64,000 nt of DNA from Neoechinorhynchus agilis (lineage: Eukaryota > Acanthocephala). The stretch spans positions 12,586,001-12,650,000 of the forward strand of contig CM121341.1 in the NCBI GenBank assembly GCA_051530055.1. The letters are read 5' to 3'. Of the stretch, positions 1 to 11,657 are shown in pieces (position 1 is the stretch's first letter; each line of letters starts with the position of its first letter). The translations under genes were made by a program, and so were the position numbers. The notes under the pieces are model-generated. The model did no database searches. It was not told the DNA's origin and was given only the letters and a program-made list of their open reading frames with translations.

Positions 1-157
1 TCAGGAAACCGGGGATTGGACACTCATCGCCACTTATACGTTGATGACCATTTGCAATGCGATACTCGTGTTTCAATGTGGATACTATTGGAATAAACCT
101 GCTGAAACGGAGGGCGACGAAGATGACCGAGCCATTAAACGAGTAAAGACCGAATAA
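1..157 (+). CDS. MPDU1/Lec35-like PQ-loop protein, C-terminal exon (partial)
   Basis: The frame from base 2 encodes about 51 residues to the TAA at 155-157. It starts with QETGDW, has one hydrophobic segment (TLMTICNAILVFQCG) followed by YYWNKP, and ends in a charged tail (EGDEDDRAIKRVKTE). In MPDU1 (mannose-P-dolichol utilisation defect 1) the last membrane segment has the same layout: QETGD, a helix with an Asn and Gln, then YWN and a polar tail. The family acts at the ER membrane in the use of dolichol-linked sugars for glycosylation and GPI synthesis. The rest of the gene lies upstream of the window. The assignment rests on this short tail only. Confidence 0.65.
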   Translation, partial: QETGDWTLIATYTLMTICNAILVFQCGYYWNKPAETEGDEDDRAIKRVKTE

Positions 158-430
158 GAAAATGATTTTACACGACAACACTGTGTGAGTGTTTTGTATT
201 TGTATCTAACCACTCATTTCATATCTTTTTGGAAAATTCTGAATTTGGGCGAGCAACAAATTCCACCGTTTTTCGCTCGAAATGCATAACAGCGATTCCG
301 CCATCACGTTCCCCTAGGATCATCCAGGAGAAGGTGTCTCAATTTTCGTTATACAATCACTACCATACTCTTTATCTCTTATAGGCTCTTTACAAAAACC
401 CCGATATAGAATTCATAGCCGTTCACTTCT
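158..430. other. Presumed 3' flank of the MPDU1-like gene
   Basis: No coding potential seen. Presumably 3' UTR and spacer, but no clear polyadenylation point was fixed. Confidence 0.3.
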
Positions 431-1990
431 CAGTTTCTCTAAGAAAGTCTTAGAGAATTCACAATTGCTGGCGGCTAACAACCATTCTGCCCTTCGTCCT
501 AAATCCTCTTTAAGTCAACTGGAGTCTAGGATGGAGTTCATAAACTCCACAACCTCACACCATTTCCTCAACGCGGGGGACTACAATAAACTATTTTCTC
601 TGCCACCGTTCTCCGAATTGCGTCATTAATTGACTTCCCAACACGTCTTGACGTGAACATCGACAAAGTATTAACCAATATCGACGCCTACTCATCCGTC
701 TCTAAACTCGTCTCCGCTAACTCTGACCGTTTTTCCGCTTTTATCACTCCCTCCACCCCACATCAGCGTCAAAAATCACCTAGCTTATCCGTCTGGTATG
801 AAGGGGCACAACATCTACAGATTTGCACCCTCCACTCTGACAACTGAAATTATCCTTCCTTGGCTTTGTCCTTCCTAAACTCAATCATAAAATATTGTCT
901 AACTTCAACAACACCCAAGAAATACAACCTCTACCTACATTTCTCTAAATGCTTCGAAATGATGCCTTCACTCTCCCGCAACCCCATATCCTAACCGATC
1001 TTCGAAATGATATCCGACGAGTCACCTCTCTCAGAATTCTGCGTCTCCAATTTCAATACAATCTGAAATGAGACTCGCACATAGCACTTTCCCCTCAAAC
1101 GCAACACCTTTAAACTTTTCCTCCTCGAACGCCTCCGACATTTAGGAATCCTTTCACCCGGTCTCTACAAATTTTACTACAGCTTTATTTTACTCTCTCT
1201 CACCTACGGTTATCTCATCTTTTGTAACCTTTCCACAGATGATATTCCCGGCCCAACAAATACCTTTATAAAGATTTTCATTAAACAATCAAAACGCATC
1301 TCAACCCTACAACCACAATTTTTACCACATTTTATTTCCCCTTTTCACAGGAATGCAACACTCGTAATCCCAACTCATTTTATCCTGCTATAACTCGCAC
1401 CTCCGCTCATTTTTCCATACTGCCCAATCTTCTTGGATATTATGTCTCGAAATGAATCAAAGGAAATACCCAACCTCACAAATTCTCCTACAAACAATAA
1501 CCACCAGTTCCCACAAGAATGGACTTCCCCTTATCGGACCCGTGATCTATCATATTTTAGTGATCAACTACTCACATGAACACACTCACATGCCATCATT
1601 TAACCACCATGGCCGTGTGGTGTGTGCGTTCATAATGCGCTCGATATGTCGATGGTTCAACGCCACCGGTCGCTGGGTTCCACGGGTGTGCGAGGCTGCT
1701 TGAAGGGTGGAGCTCAGGTTTGAGATAACCCATAGGCCCCAAAGGGTTGGCCCTGTCCCTCCGAGTGCGGCTAAGCGCCTCCGTTGTGTGCAAATCAGCC
1801 GAAAGGCTCCCAAAAAGGAATGTAGTCGAGAGGCTCAAAAAAAGAAGATGTCGAAAGACCAATCAACTCAATCTGAAGAAAACAACTCATAAACTAACAG
1901 TATGCGTGTGTGATCAAATAAATAACCGCCATGAGGGGCAACGTCATCATCGTCACGTGTAATACACTCCAAAATAAACAGCAAAATTCA
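430..1990 (+). mobile_element. Decayed coding-like segment, probably an old transposon, with a GC-richer tail
   Basis: On the plus strand this stretch carries runs of protein-like sequence in shifting frames (for example around 490-630 and 640-845), C-rich in base use and unlike the flanks. A distinctly GC-richer block follows at about 1600-1870, reminiscent of a non-LTR element 3' tail, and ends near a short A-rich stretch. No domain could be recognised, so the family is open; a LINE remnant is the simplest reading. The overlapping short open frames at 1586-1962 on both strands are by-products of the GC-rich block rather than genes. Confidence 0.35.
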
Positions 1991-2439
1991 TTTATCCTAC
2001 CAGAACTCGAGTATTCACGAGGACCCAAAGGTACATGGTTCTTCTTTATTCATTAATAAAAAGTATTATTATTATAAATCCCACAAAGATACCGCCAACT
2101 TTCCACCTGATAAAGAAAAGCATAAAACAATTATGGGTTTAAGCTTTGGATTACAAGCATTCAAATTAAATGGTGAAATGTTTCTAACAAATTATAAACG
2201 CAATCATATTGTTAAGTGCACAAAATTTTGCCAAAATCCAACACTTCAATGGATCATGCGAATCAATATAAATTAGCAATCGATTTACGTAAGACTTTTC
2301 GACTGCTTTACGAAAACATTCCAGGAGTCGACTATGGCATCTGCACCAATATTTGAACACCTTTTCGTTGGTGGCAGTGCGCAGGTGCAGCATTCGTCGA
2401 CTGTGAGTTATTAACTACAATTAACAATCTGATAAAAGG

Positions 2440-2900
2440 CGCTACGCCCAAAAACCGGGATTGTTGTGCGAAGAAACGAGATAAACATGAAAGCAAAGGT
2501 GTGGTGTAAAGAATTCCCTGCACTGGATGCAGCAAATCCTACAATAGGCCAAACAAGCAATTTGGAAAAAAGAGCCAAAGAACACAAGTATGCTCCGAGG
2601 AGAGGCACCGATGCCAGTTATGCGCTTCTTAACCATTTTGAGCAGCAAGGCGACTTCATGGATATCGACAATGCCACCATTTTGGCGCGAAGTGAATCCA
2701 AATGGCATCGCGTGATAATGGAGACCATATTCATTCGCCAGTTTGAAACAGTTGAAGGGAGTAACACGGACTTAAAACTGAACCCAAGTACAGTGTGAAT
2801 TTAACCAATGTTTGTTTTAGACCTTGACAAGGGCAAGAGATTGCCAAAATATTGGAACTAATGAATTCTTTTATTTTTACGTCAGATGCAAACAATTTGA
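2440..2900 (+). mobile_element. Penelope-like element remnant: GIY-YIG endonuclease end plus terminal hairpin motif
   Basis: The frame at 2466-2798 gives a 110-residue protein with IGQTSNLEKRAKEHK, then a spaced H, IDNATILAR, W, METIFIRQ and a final LNPS. This is the order of conserved positions in the GIY-YIG endonuclease that ends Penelope-like reverse transcriptases. No reverse-transcriptase part was seen upstream, so this is a fossil end piece. About 25 bases after the stop (2822-2871) comes CCTTGACAAGGGC, a hairpin loop and ATTGCC, then an A-rich box. The same layout recurs in the satellite at 41063-44530 and in several foldbacks of this window, which ties those repeats to this kind of element. 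Confidence 0.6.
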
Positions 2901-3266
2901 TGTTAGTTCCATATTCAACAAAACTCTGACGCGCAGTTTTTCTAAAGAGCCCAATCAAAATCCGTTTTTTTCGATACAATACGCAAAATCATTTAATTTG
3001 AGATGGTCCTTTTACTTTTGATTGGAAAAGTGCAAAAATTTGATAATGTTGCTCGATTTAGTCTATAAAAATACGATGCTTCCAATCAGCGATAAGAACA
3101 TTTAAGGCCTACGAACTATAAAAGGATCAAAAGTCACTCAATCGAAGGGCATAGATTAGACTGCAATCAGAGATCAATGTCGTTCAATGCCACTTAAAAT
3201 ACCGAATTTCGAATGTGTGAATCACTTTAAAAAAACTTGATTTATGGTGTGCATCAAGATGATCCA

Positions 3267-3647
3267 TCAAGTAAATCTGAATCCAGCCTCCACAAAAAAG
3301 AACACCGCCATTGCAATCGAAAGTAGTCCTGCTATCAGAGTATAAGTACACAGATGAACTCCAAGCCCAGCCATAAGCAGCACTCCAACTACAAGAACCG
3401 CGATTCCAGTAAACAGGTTCCATACAGCAAGACATTTTCGATCGATAACGCTCGATGAAAGACTATTGACGAAAGTGAAAAGTGCCAATACTGTAGCTGT
3501 CATGATTACTCCGTAATCGAAAAGACGAGTTGTGAATCCTCCGTAATATGCGCATCTTTGTGGAACCGAGATAAGGATTAAAGTGACGATACCAGCGACT
3601 ATTTGAAGAAGGTTCATAACGTTATCAACTTGAAAAACGTAAGCCAT
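3267..3647 (-). CDS. Small tetraspan (MARVEL-like) membrane protein, copy A
   Basis: An intronless 126-residue frame starting at a clear ATG (3645-3647) and ending TTT ACT TGA. Four hydrophobic helices lie near residues 10-28, 44-63, 72-94 and 100-119. CAYYGG follows helix 1, and a conserved GVLLMAGLGVH links helices 3 and 4. Length and layout resemble small MARVEL/MAL-type vesicle and junction proteins, but no family signature settles it. It is a close paralogue of the gene at 6266-6658, same strand (85 of 126 positions identical by my count). It lacks the basic-serine tail of that copy, ending at FRFT. The function is inferred only as a membrane scaffold or trafficking protein. Confidence 0.75.
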   Translation of the reverse strand: MAYVFQVDNVMNLLQIVAGIVTLILISVPQRCAYYGGFTTRLFDYGVIMTATVLALFTFVNSLSSSVIDRKCLAVWNLFTGIAVLVVGVLLMAGLGVHLCTYTLIAGLLSIAMAVFFFVEAGFRFT

Positions 3648-3649
3648 CT

Positions 3650-4700
3650 GAATACTGACTCAAATGAGGATACCAAAAGGCGATATAAATCGTTTCAAGA
3701 GACTGGTGTTGCTATGACGATTAAGGTAGAAAGTGATTTTCGGATATTTTAAGGTCTTTACTATAACTTCAAGAACGAGAAACGCGATGTCAAGGATATT
3801 CTTAATTGCCGCCAGATTATTTGTTATATGAAGGGGGTTTCGAAGATTTGACCAAAATTAATTCTCACTGAATTTAGAACGCAAATATGGCGATTTATCA
3901 ATCTCACAACCAACGTTTGTGTTACACCCACAATCGGAATGGAATCCATTAAAACCTTTCACGCAGAAGATGTATGCGACATGCTGCGTCTAAAGTCTTC
4001 GAAGAATGCATAAATTCTTTATGCAGCGAATTGTGTTGCTTGGTGTTTTCAAATATGCTAAATTCCAACATTTCTGCGTTTTGTTCTATTGTCCTGTTTC
4101 CTCATTGGCGAGCAAAAATATTTTATGTGAATTTCAATATTGATTTTCAAAGGACAATAATCCACGTAAGCAATATTCTCTAATAAAAATAGAGTAGGTA
4201 TTGTCCTACGTAGACATCGTCATTATTTAAGTTTCTCGCATTTTAATGGAGAATTAACGTACAAAGTCCAACGATTTTGTTTAATAACACATTTTTATTC
4301 AAATCAATAATAGCATTCAAAATTTAGAGAAAACAGAAGGGAAGTTAAATGTTTTTCAGTAAAACTAACTCGGTATTTTGAATTATAACCGAACAAACGA
4401 ATGCTGACAGCAAGGACAAAATGGTTTTCTGCGTTTTGTGCTCACTGCATGCACAAGAATAAGAGAATCCTTTGAGATAATGTCTACCGGAAACGACGCT
4501 TCTTGTCTCAGAGAAGCATTACATTGCAACCGCTGCAATGTGCACTTTCTATACCCGTACACATCCCTCGAAATGATAAGTAGAGAAAAGAATTGGCGGG
4601 ACAAAGCAAGGTGTATTATAGCTCTTGAGAATGATTGCGGTCCAAAGGGACCTTGTGGATTCCATTTTAAGCTATCGTTTTTATGTATCATTTTCAAAAC
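3650..4700. other. Spacer without recognised genes
   Basis: AT-rich sequence upstream of tetraspan copy A. Open frames in it (for example 3974-4183 and 4383-4715) have no recognisable protein character. Confidence 0.3.
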
Positions 4701-5020
4701 AGTTACTAATATCATATATCATTGTCCTCGAGGTAAATTTGATTGCACGTTGGCGAATCCTGTCACCGGTGTTATCGTTACTCATTTATTTATTTTCGAC
4801 TTATTTCACAAGGTTTTCCTTGCCTCTTCAGTCGCTATTGTTTGAAAGTTATTACAACGTATGTTCGTCTAATAACTTTCAAACAATAGCGATTTAAGAG
4901 ACAAGGAAAACCTTGTGAAATATTTCGAAAATAAATAAATGAGTATCGATAACACCGGGGACAGGATTCGCCAACGTACAATCAAATTTACCTCGAGTAC
5001 AATGATATATGAAGTTACTA
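4701..5020. repeat. Long foldback (inverted repeat) element
   Basis: The left arm (about 4701-4855) and right arm (about 4865-5020) are near-perfect reverse complements around a spacer of about ten bases. Matching landmarks are AGTTACTAAT against AAGTTACTAATAG at the outer ends, CCTCGAGGTAAATTTG against CAAATTTACCTCGAG, and ATAACTTTCAAACAATAGCG beside the centre. No transposase frame is present; the open frames over 4438-4897 are products of the arms. This is likely a non-autonomous foldback transposon. The small arm differences suggest it is not very recent. Confidence 0.8.
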
Positions 5021-5304
5021 ATAGATTGAGATTTTAAAATCGTCGCACTGAACGGTAAGATGAAACTGTTGTTCTTACTTTCGAATTTGCAGATTTATAC
5101 TAACATGTATCCCGTACAAGCGAACTTTAGTTTACTTCACGGTGAAAAGAGATTCAATTCTAATTTGGCATATTAATACAAATCTTATTTTAATCCCGCG
5201 AGCGTTGAAGCAGTCAAAAAAATCAAAAGCAGTATAAATTATTTATCACATATAAATCCAATCATTAGGCAGTATTGTTTTCTATTTGGTTACTTTTCTT
5301 TACA

Positions 5305-5440
5305 TTCACCACCTCCCACCAAATTCCAGCTTTTGTCCTTCCTCGACCGTCGCCATCACGCTGGCAGCATTGCCCCGTTGTACTGCCAGCGAGATATTTT
5401 GTCGAAGAAATAAGCCTGCTCTTGAGTCTCCGGTGTTTTA
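5305..5440 (-). mobile_element. LINE 3' scrap (C-terminal reading-frame fragment)
   Basis: The minus strand reads ISLAVQRGNAASVMATVEEG over about 5330-5400. The LINE piece at 34560-35500 ends with the near-identical ISLAVQRGNAASVLSSVTPG, so both come from the same or a related non-LTR family. Only the last few dozen codons are present. The segment is GC-richer than its flanks. Confidence 0.65.
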
Positions 5441-5550
5441 CGCTCGATATTTAATCATTTCGAATTGCCTCAACAATTAACACGAGAATAGTGTCCCTTT
5501 CGATCGTCATGATATTTGAATATTATAATTGTCGCTTATCACTTGTTTAA

Positions 5551-5829
5551 CCCGTTAAGTGCCATGATCCCCAGATGAGTACCAGGTAAGCAGCAGCAGC
5601 ATCCTTGGCCAAGACAACAGAAACCTGTGTAGATATTCATTTAGGAATTAATTATGATGGTGAACTAAAGGAAAAACATAATTAACAACAGAAACCTCAC
5701 GAGTTTCCTTTCACTAAATTCAATTTGAAGTTGTGAAGGCCCCATGTCCATGTCTCTATAAAAGATTGCGCTGCAAGGTAGTTTAAAATACCGGGGATCC
5801 TTTTTTTTTGGATCATGATGGTTAATGGG
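5551..5829. mobile_element. piggyBac-type MITE, 279 bp, flanked by TTAA
   Basis: The element begins CCCGTTAAGTGCCATGATCC and ends GGATCATGATGGTTAATGGG, which are imperfect terminal inverted repeats of about 20 bp (most positions match). TTAA lies directly outside each end (5547-5550 and 5830-5833). A TTAA target duplication with CCC-starting ends is the hallmark of the piggyBac superfamily. No coding sequence is present, so this is a non-autonomous copy that would depend on a transposase elsewhere. Confidence 0.7.
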
Positions 5830-6265
5830 TTAAAGAGATCATCGCGTTGCGATTATCCCCTTCAGTCAGATGTCTTCTAATTATAAAATTAGTTTTTTAA
5901 TTTGTAGCAGTGTACCGCCACTGCTTCGATTCCTTTCAAAGAATCATTCATCAATTTATTATGAAATTTTCGTGAGGAACCCTTTTATGGTATAAATGGA
6001 CGAACAATTTATTGACTGGGGCATATGAAGATGGTACAATCACACAACGATAATGAGCGTTGTCGGTTGTTATAGTTCACAAGAATATTCGCATGTGCGT
6101 TCTAATTGGTCAAAATTTAAAAAAAAACGAGCTAATTTTTTATTTGGGGGAAATCAATGGTGACCGATATGAGAACGTGCTATTGAACTACTGCGCTCAA
6201 GAGCTCGATGAGTATAGTCAGAAATCATTTTTATTAACTTTTCTTATTTGTTTCATCGAAAAAAA

Positions 6266-6658
6266 TTAAAAGCTACTTCGTCTGAATCTGAATCCGCCTT
6301 CGACAAAAAAGAAGACAGCCATTGCAATCGCAAGTAATCCAGTTAGGAACGTGAAAGTGCACATGTGAACTCCGAGTCCTGCCATTAAGAGAACTCCAAC
6401 TGCTAGTACAGCAATTCCGGTACAGATATTCCATGCAGCTAAGCATCTCTGGTGCAACAGACCAGCTGCCATGCTGTTGATCATCGTAAATAATGCCAAT
6501 ACCGTCGCCGCCATTATAATTCCATATTCGAAAAGGCGGGATGTTAATCCTCCGTAGTATGCGCAATTTTGTGGGATTGATAGAAGGATTAGGGCAATGA
6601 TTCCTACAGCAGATTGAAGCAAATTCATTACTCCAACCACTTGGTTAAGGTACGTCAT
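6266..6658 (-). CDS. Small tetraspan (MARVEL-like) membrane protein, copy B
   Basis: An intronless 130-residue frame from an ATG at 6656-6658. It has four hydrophobic helices in the same places as copy A (about 10-28, 44-63, 72-94, 100-119), the shared CAYYGG and GVLLMAGLGVH segments, and an identical IAMAVFFFVE in helix 4. It ends in a short basic-serine tail, FRFRRSSF, absent from copy A. Helices 2-4 are far better conserved than the helix 2-3 loop (residues 63-71), a sign of selection on the membrane core. The two genes are a tandem duplication about 2.6 kb apart on one strand. Precise function unknown. Confidence 0.75.
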   Translation of the reverse strand: MTYLNQVVGVMNLLQSAVGIIALILLSIPQNCAYYGGLTSRLFEYGIIMAATVLALFTMINSMAAGLLHQRCLAAWNICTGIAVLAVGVLLMAGLGVHMCTFTFLTGLLAIAMAVFFFVEGGFRFRRSSF

Positions 6659-6659
6659 C

Positions 6660-9600
6660 TGAGAGTGATCGATGATTTTTAGAAACGGCGATGGATATGG
6701 AGAAAAACAAATTTTAGGGGAATTTCTGATTTTGCGAAATAAATGTTGCCATGACCACTAATATTCGAAATGTTTCAAGCTTAAAACTGCGGATTTGTTG
6801 GGTTTGATTTTATTTAATAGTTAAAACCTAATGGAATTTGTGATAACATTCAAGTATGTATTTGCATAAATGTGCCGATTCTAATTTTCGCATTGCCGAA
6901 TCACATAAAAATTAAATTTGCAAAAGGTGAATAAATTAAAATCAATAAAGTGTATTCCAAAAGACATCAATAATTATAACATTGGACCAATGTTTTCTAC
7001 CTTCGTAAACATCTAACATGAAATATTTGAAAGTCGAAAAAAGACTTGAATCTCCCAGTGCATGTAGAAAATAATATAAATTGGAAAACAACGAATGAGT
7101 ATTAATCAAATCCAAAATCATAATCGGGGAGACATTGTTTGATTATACTTTGAAAAAATCGACTTGTCAGTCTACAAAAACAAGACGAATATAAAAAATC
7201 ACGCAGATATTCACTTGAAGATGATTCGATTGCTTCCAATTAAAAATGTTTCGCTTTTACTTAACAACACTGGTTACAATTCTGCAATAAACGTGATCAA
7301 ATCATTTTTCTATGTAAATAAGCGCACATTACATTTCTTAAGGATTCATTGAATGATCCAAGGCCTACTTATTGTTAGCTTCAATAAAACTATAGAGACA
7401 AGAGGTCACGGTAACCCATTATCCCAATGGACGGAATGATCGAAGATGTAGTTTTTAAGAGGTTACTAAGAACATCAGCAGAAGTAATATTGCGTTAGAT
7501 TTAAATTGCCAATATAGTTTCACATCACCTGCAAATCCACTACCTTGTTTCGTTGCCCGTATCGAGAAACATAAAATTCGTCTAGTTTCTCACTAATTTA
7601 AGTCGTAAAAAATAAAATTAAAAAACAAAATTTGCCTGAATTGTAAAAAATCGACACAAATTTCTATGCTGTCGAACGGATATAGCCAACCCTCCTTCGC
7701 TACGCCGTTGTGAAAGATAGAAGCAGTCTATTTGTTCCTTATCGTCTCAAGATACATTTATGCATGACTGCCGTCAATGTCGATCGTTTCTGACAAGAAT
7801 TCCAGGAAAACTTTTGCCTTCAAAAAATCTTAGACGGAACTGGCCGATACGTGGCACCGAATCTTACCCAACCACTCTCAATTTAAGCCAATAAATAGGA
7901 TCAGTAAATTAATTGACCATGAAGCTATGCTTTAGGAAAGAGTTTAGTGATATAAGTCGCATAGATGGATTACAATTTCCTTATTTGTATCACACTACTT
8001 GACTGTCAGACAAGTTAGCATCGAAAAATAAAGAATTCATGGAACGCTTTTGATGAATGATCGAGAAAAAACGGATTTCCGATTTCATATGTTTCGATTA
8101 CTGCGCTAATCGTCTAATACGAGATTTGTGTACTTGACAAATGTTTATTATTCTAATATAGATATTGTTTAAGATTTTTGACCTTCTTTGTGTGCCTGGT
8201 GTGATATTTTCCAGTACGGTTAAAATACCTAAGTCATAATCAGAGCAACGTTTAAGCTTCACGTAAACGCATTTAAATTATTGTAATTTTATCGAAGCGA
8301 CAGCATTCTTTGAATAGACAAAAATTGCATTTTAGTTAAGTTCTTGAAGTAAAGGCAATTTTCATATTTTAAGTCAAGATTCCATTAAGTCAATTGCTAT
8401 CCATGTGGGCACTGCGTTTGTGATTGTATAAAATTTAGCAACCCATTTGATAACAAAATGTTCTAACCCTCGACTGCTTTCGAGAATTCCATTCGTATTT
8501 AAAATGCCTATTAGAGAGAAAAAGTGCAAACAAAAGTATGCATTTTTCCTGTGAACCGATAAATTGCAATTCACTATATAGCAAATCTATAAATATAATA
8601 AGGAATGGACTCGTTTCAAGATAAGTCGGCATAGGTTTTAAGGTCTCTTCAACTTGAACTCTAAGATCGCGATATCGACATTACATGATAAATGAAAAAA
8701 CGCGTATTTTACATATTTGCTCGTTTCTTGAAATTTAAGTGCCACTTGCTTCATAAAAAATCGGAATTTCAAACATGGTAAGTATTTTCAGTTAAGGCAA
8801 ACTATTTTGCGTATTCATTAACTTTTAAAGTTGCAGTATGTTCGTTTACATCCGGAAAATAGAAGACATTAATGCCAATGATTTCAGGCTCAAACTTTCA
8901 TTTTAGTCATCTAGACTATTTACGCGACGTTGTAAATGTTAGGAAAGTCAAGTGGCAACTCGTGAACTCCTCAGTCTATGTAATTAGTGCGCTACTTCAT
9001 ACTCATGAAACTTCTCGACCATTCATTATTTCATTAGTTCCGCGCCAGTCTCACATCTTCAATCATTCGCTAAACCAAAAAATAGTTTTTAATTTTAAGC
9101 CATTTGTTACATGAGCAACATCTTAGGAATACAAGGGTAATTCGTTTCATTCCAACCTGAAGCAGTCTGCTAAAATGTAAAAGCCAACACACAAGATTTT
9201 TAAAAAGTCCTCCAAAACACAAGCACTCCTCTTCTACCATGCGTCCTATATTTGCATGTTTGTTAAAGAATACAAAGCCCCACTTCTAAATCATCAGTTT
9301 GATTCAGCTTCTTTTTGACTCATACCCACCAATAACCTTTAGGCTACACTTATTAGCCTTTATCAAACGATTCCAAGTGTATGCTTAGGGCACTCTTAAT
9401 CTCAATACCGGTTATCAACGAATATAGGGCATTAAAACAGGATTTATAACCACTACGAACTGTCAAAATTTTCAATCTAAACTCCATAACCGACGGCACA
9501 AGTGGATGCAAAAGAGGGAAAGATTTCTCTGCTACGATTTATTGTCAAGTAGACAAGAAGGGGTTTTATGCAAAGCAATCGGATTATGTAAATGTACTAC

Positions 9601-11657
9601 ACATTTAAACACTTTTTGTAAACTTCATACAGTGAATTCAATGTAGTTTCGGTGGTGCACTGTCAACATCAATGTAAAAGACGTTGCTCCAATTTTCTTG
9701 ATCTGTAAACAGATTTATATTATTTTTGGAAAACTGACGCCAATATAAAATTTGGAATTTATTTGAATATTTAAGCAACGTTTATTATGAAAAATTCTTC
9801 CTTTAGGTAAAAAAGGATATAAAATTCAGCTTAATAGTGCAGCCAATTTATTTTTATTTCCAAAAGATTACAGTTTAATTTTTTACACCGATTAAATTTT
9901 TGTTTCATTATCGTGCTTACCGCACATTTCCCTTCCACCCTTGAAGCTGAGCGCTCCTTTTAGCTACTTCGCAATGGTCGCTCTTTGAGGTGATTTAAGT
10001 GTATATTTATTATATAACTCGTAAGTTGCTGAGAAATTACTTCATGCCACAAAAAATTTGTCGACAAAATAAGTAATATATTTTCTTAAATTTTACTTCA
10101 AATCGTGTTGAAATTATTTTAGTCTTTAATAATAGCAAATATATTCGAAATACTGTCTTTTCTAGTTTTAAGCAAATGTCTTAAATGGGAAGAGATGCTT
10201 GATCAAATGAGTTCAAGGTATTTTTTCCTAAAAAAGTAACTCATAAAAAGAACGATTTGCATTTCGGGCAAACCCAATGAAAATAGTTTAACGCTTAAGA
10301 TTATACATGTTGACATTTGAAACAGGACTCATAGCACTCGCAAGTGCTTAATATTATAAATATTTATTAAAAACAGATTTCGTTCAATTTTTTTAAGTTC
10401 TAGAATTTTATTATAGACGTTCTGAACCTCGTTGGCTTCACCATCAATTTGTTCGTCTTAACGTCCTTAATGAAAAATTATCTACCGCAATAATTCAAAT
10501 CATTCACCCCGGCACCTCACATAACGACATCTTCAAGTCATATGTACTAATTTCTAAAAAACTATCCAATTCAAATTTTAAAGTGATCAATACTCGAATA
10601 AAAATAACCGGCAAATTGTTTTTCGCTCAACAAGTATACTAATCATAGTATTGCCCTCGAGGTTTGTCGGACTTTCTAATAAAATCTAATGTTGAACTGA
10701 GTGTTTAAACGATGATTTTACGGGCGCTGGTTTATATGCTTGGGTTTCTTACCTTTAAACGAGGTTTCGAACGAATCGGCGCATTTACACCGGTCATTGT
10801 TGATGAAAAGTGCAATATTCATCAAGGAAATTGCTTTAATGCAAAACAGTTTCCCGTTCTTGCGGTTGAATGCATTCTCTCCTTGTTACTTGGAAACATG
10901 AATCCACCGGTGCCGTTGGGAGCAATGTTTTTTTGATGTGAGCGGGATGTGGTTTTCGACACCGGGAAATATTTGCATTAGTGGGTTTTTGAAGTGTCAG
11001 AGTGACAAATCCACTTAAGAGTTAATTATTCATCATTAGTCAACGAGTTATGACAATGGGGAAATTAAGCTGGGTGATATTTTCGATGTTTCTTGTACCA
11101 GAAAGTGTATGGTTGGCATGAAAACTTATAACCTTATTGAGCACCCACGCCCATAAATTAACTACACTTTCAGATTTAGAGACAATAAGAGCTATGGTGT
11201 TTTTGGTAACGTGATGGATACATTAAGGTAGGCACAGTGGACCTGCTATTTAGCTAACAAAGGCGGCCTTTTGGGCGTGTAGTTGCTTTGTATTTGAGTG
11301 TTATACTTAAACATTCCTAAAAGTATTAAATATTTGCGATTGAAACGTTTTGCTACCAATTTTACACTTTAATTATTAATCTTAACGCTGTGAAAAACTA
11401 AGTTATTTTGATTGCATATCCACTCGTCGTAAACCAATTATTTCAAAATGTTTGAAGATAAAAGGAATCATAAGCACTAGTATAAATATGGGACACCCTT
11501 CGTATTACTGCATAGATTGTTTAAATGTGAACAACTTTAAACGACTGCCGTCAATTTCAGCAGCTTCATCGGCTAGACAATAAAATCTTCATGCCATTGT
11601 TCGTCAGTCGTTTACGATTTCTTTTAGAAATGACTAAATAATTTGCTCTATCTACAG
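6660..11657. other. Gene-poor spacer
   Basis: About 5 kb of AT-rich sequence in which no exon, RNA gene or intact mobile element could be supported. A single scrap of the dispersed hairpin motif lies at about 10405-10460 on the minus strand (TTGATGGTGAAGCC then GAGGTTCAGAACGTC on the complement). The frames at 8872-9114 and 10712-10936 show no family features. An unseen first exon of the downstream GTPase should lie in the last part of this stretch. Confidence 0.4.

Noticed and set aside
1586-1962. Five overlapping short frames on both strands
   Set aside because: They arise from one GC-richer block; none shows a family feature or splice support.
4438-4897. Frames of 90-135 residues
   Set aside because: They run into the arms of the foldback at 4701-5020 and have no conserved content.
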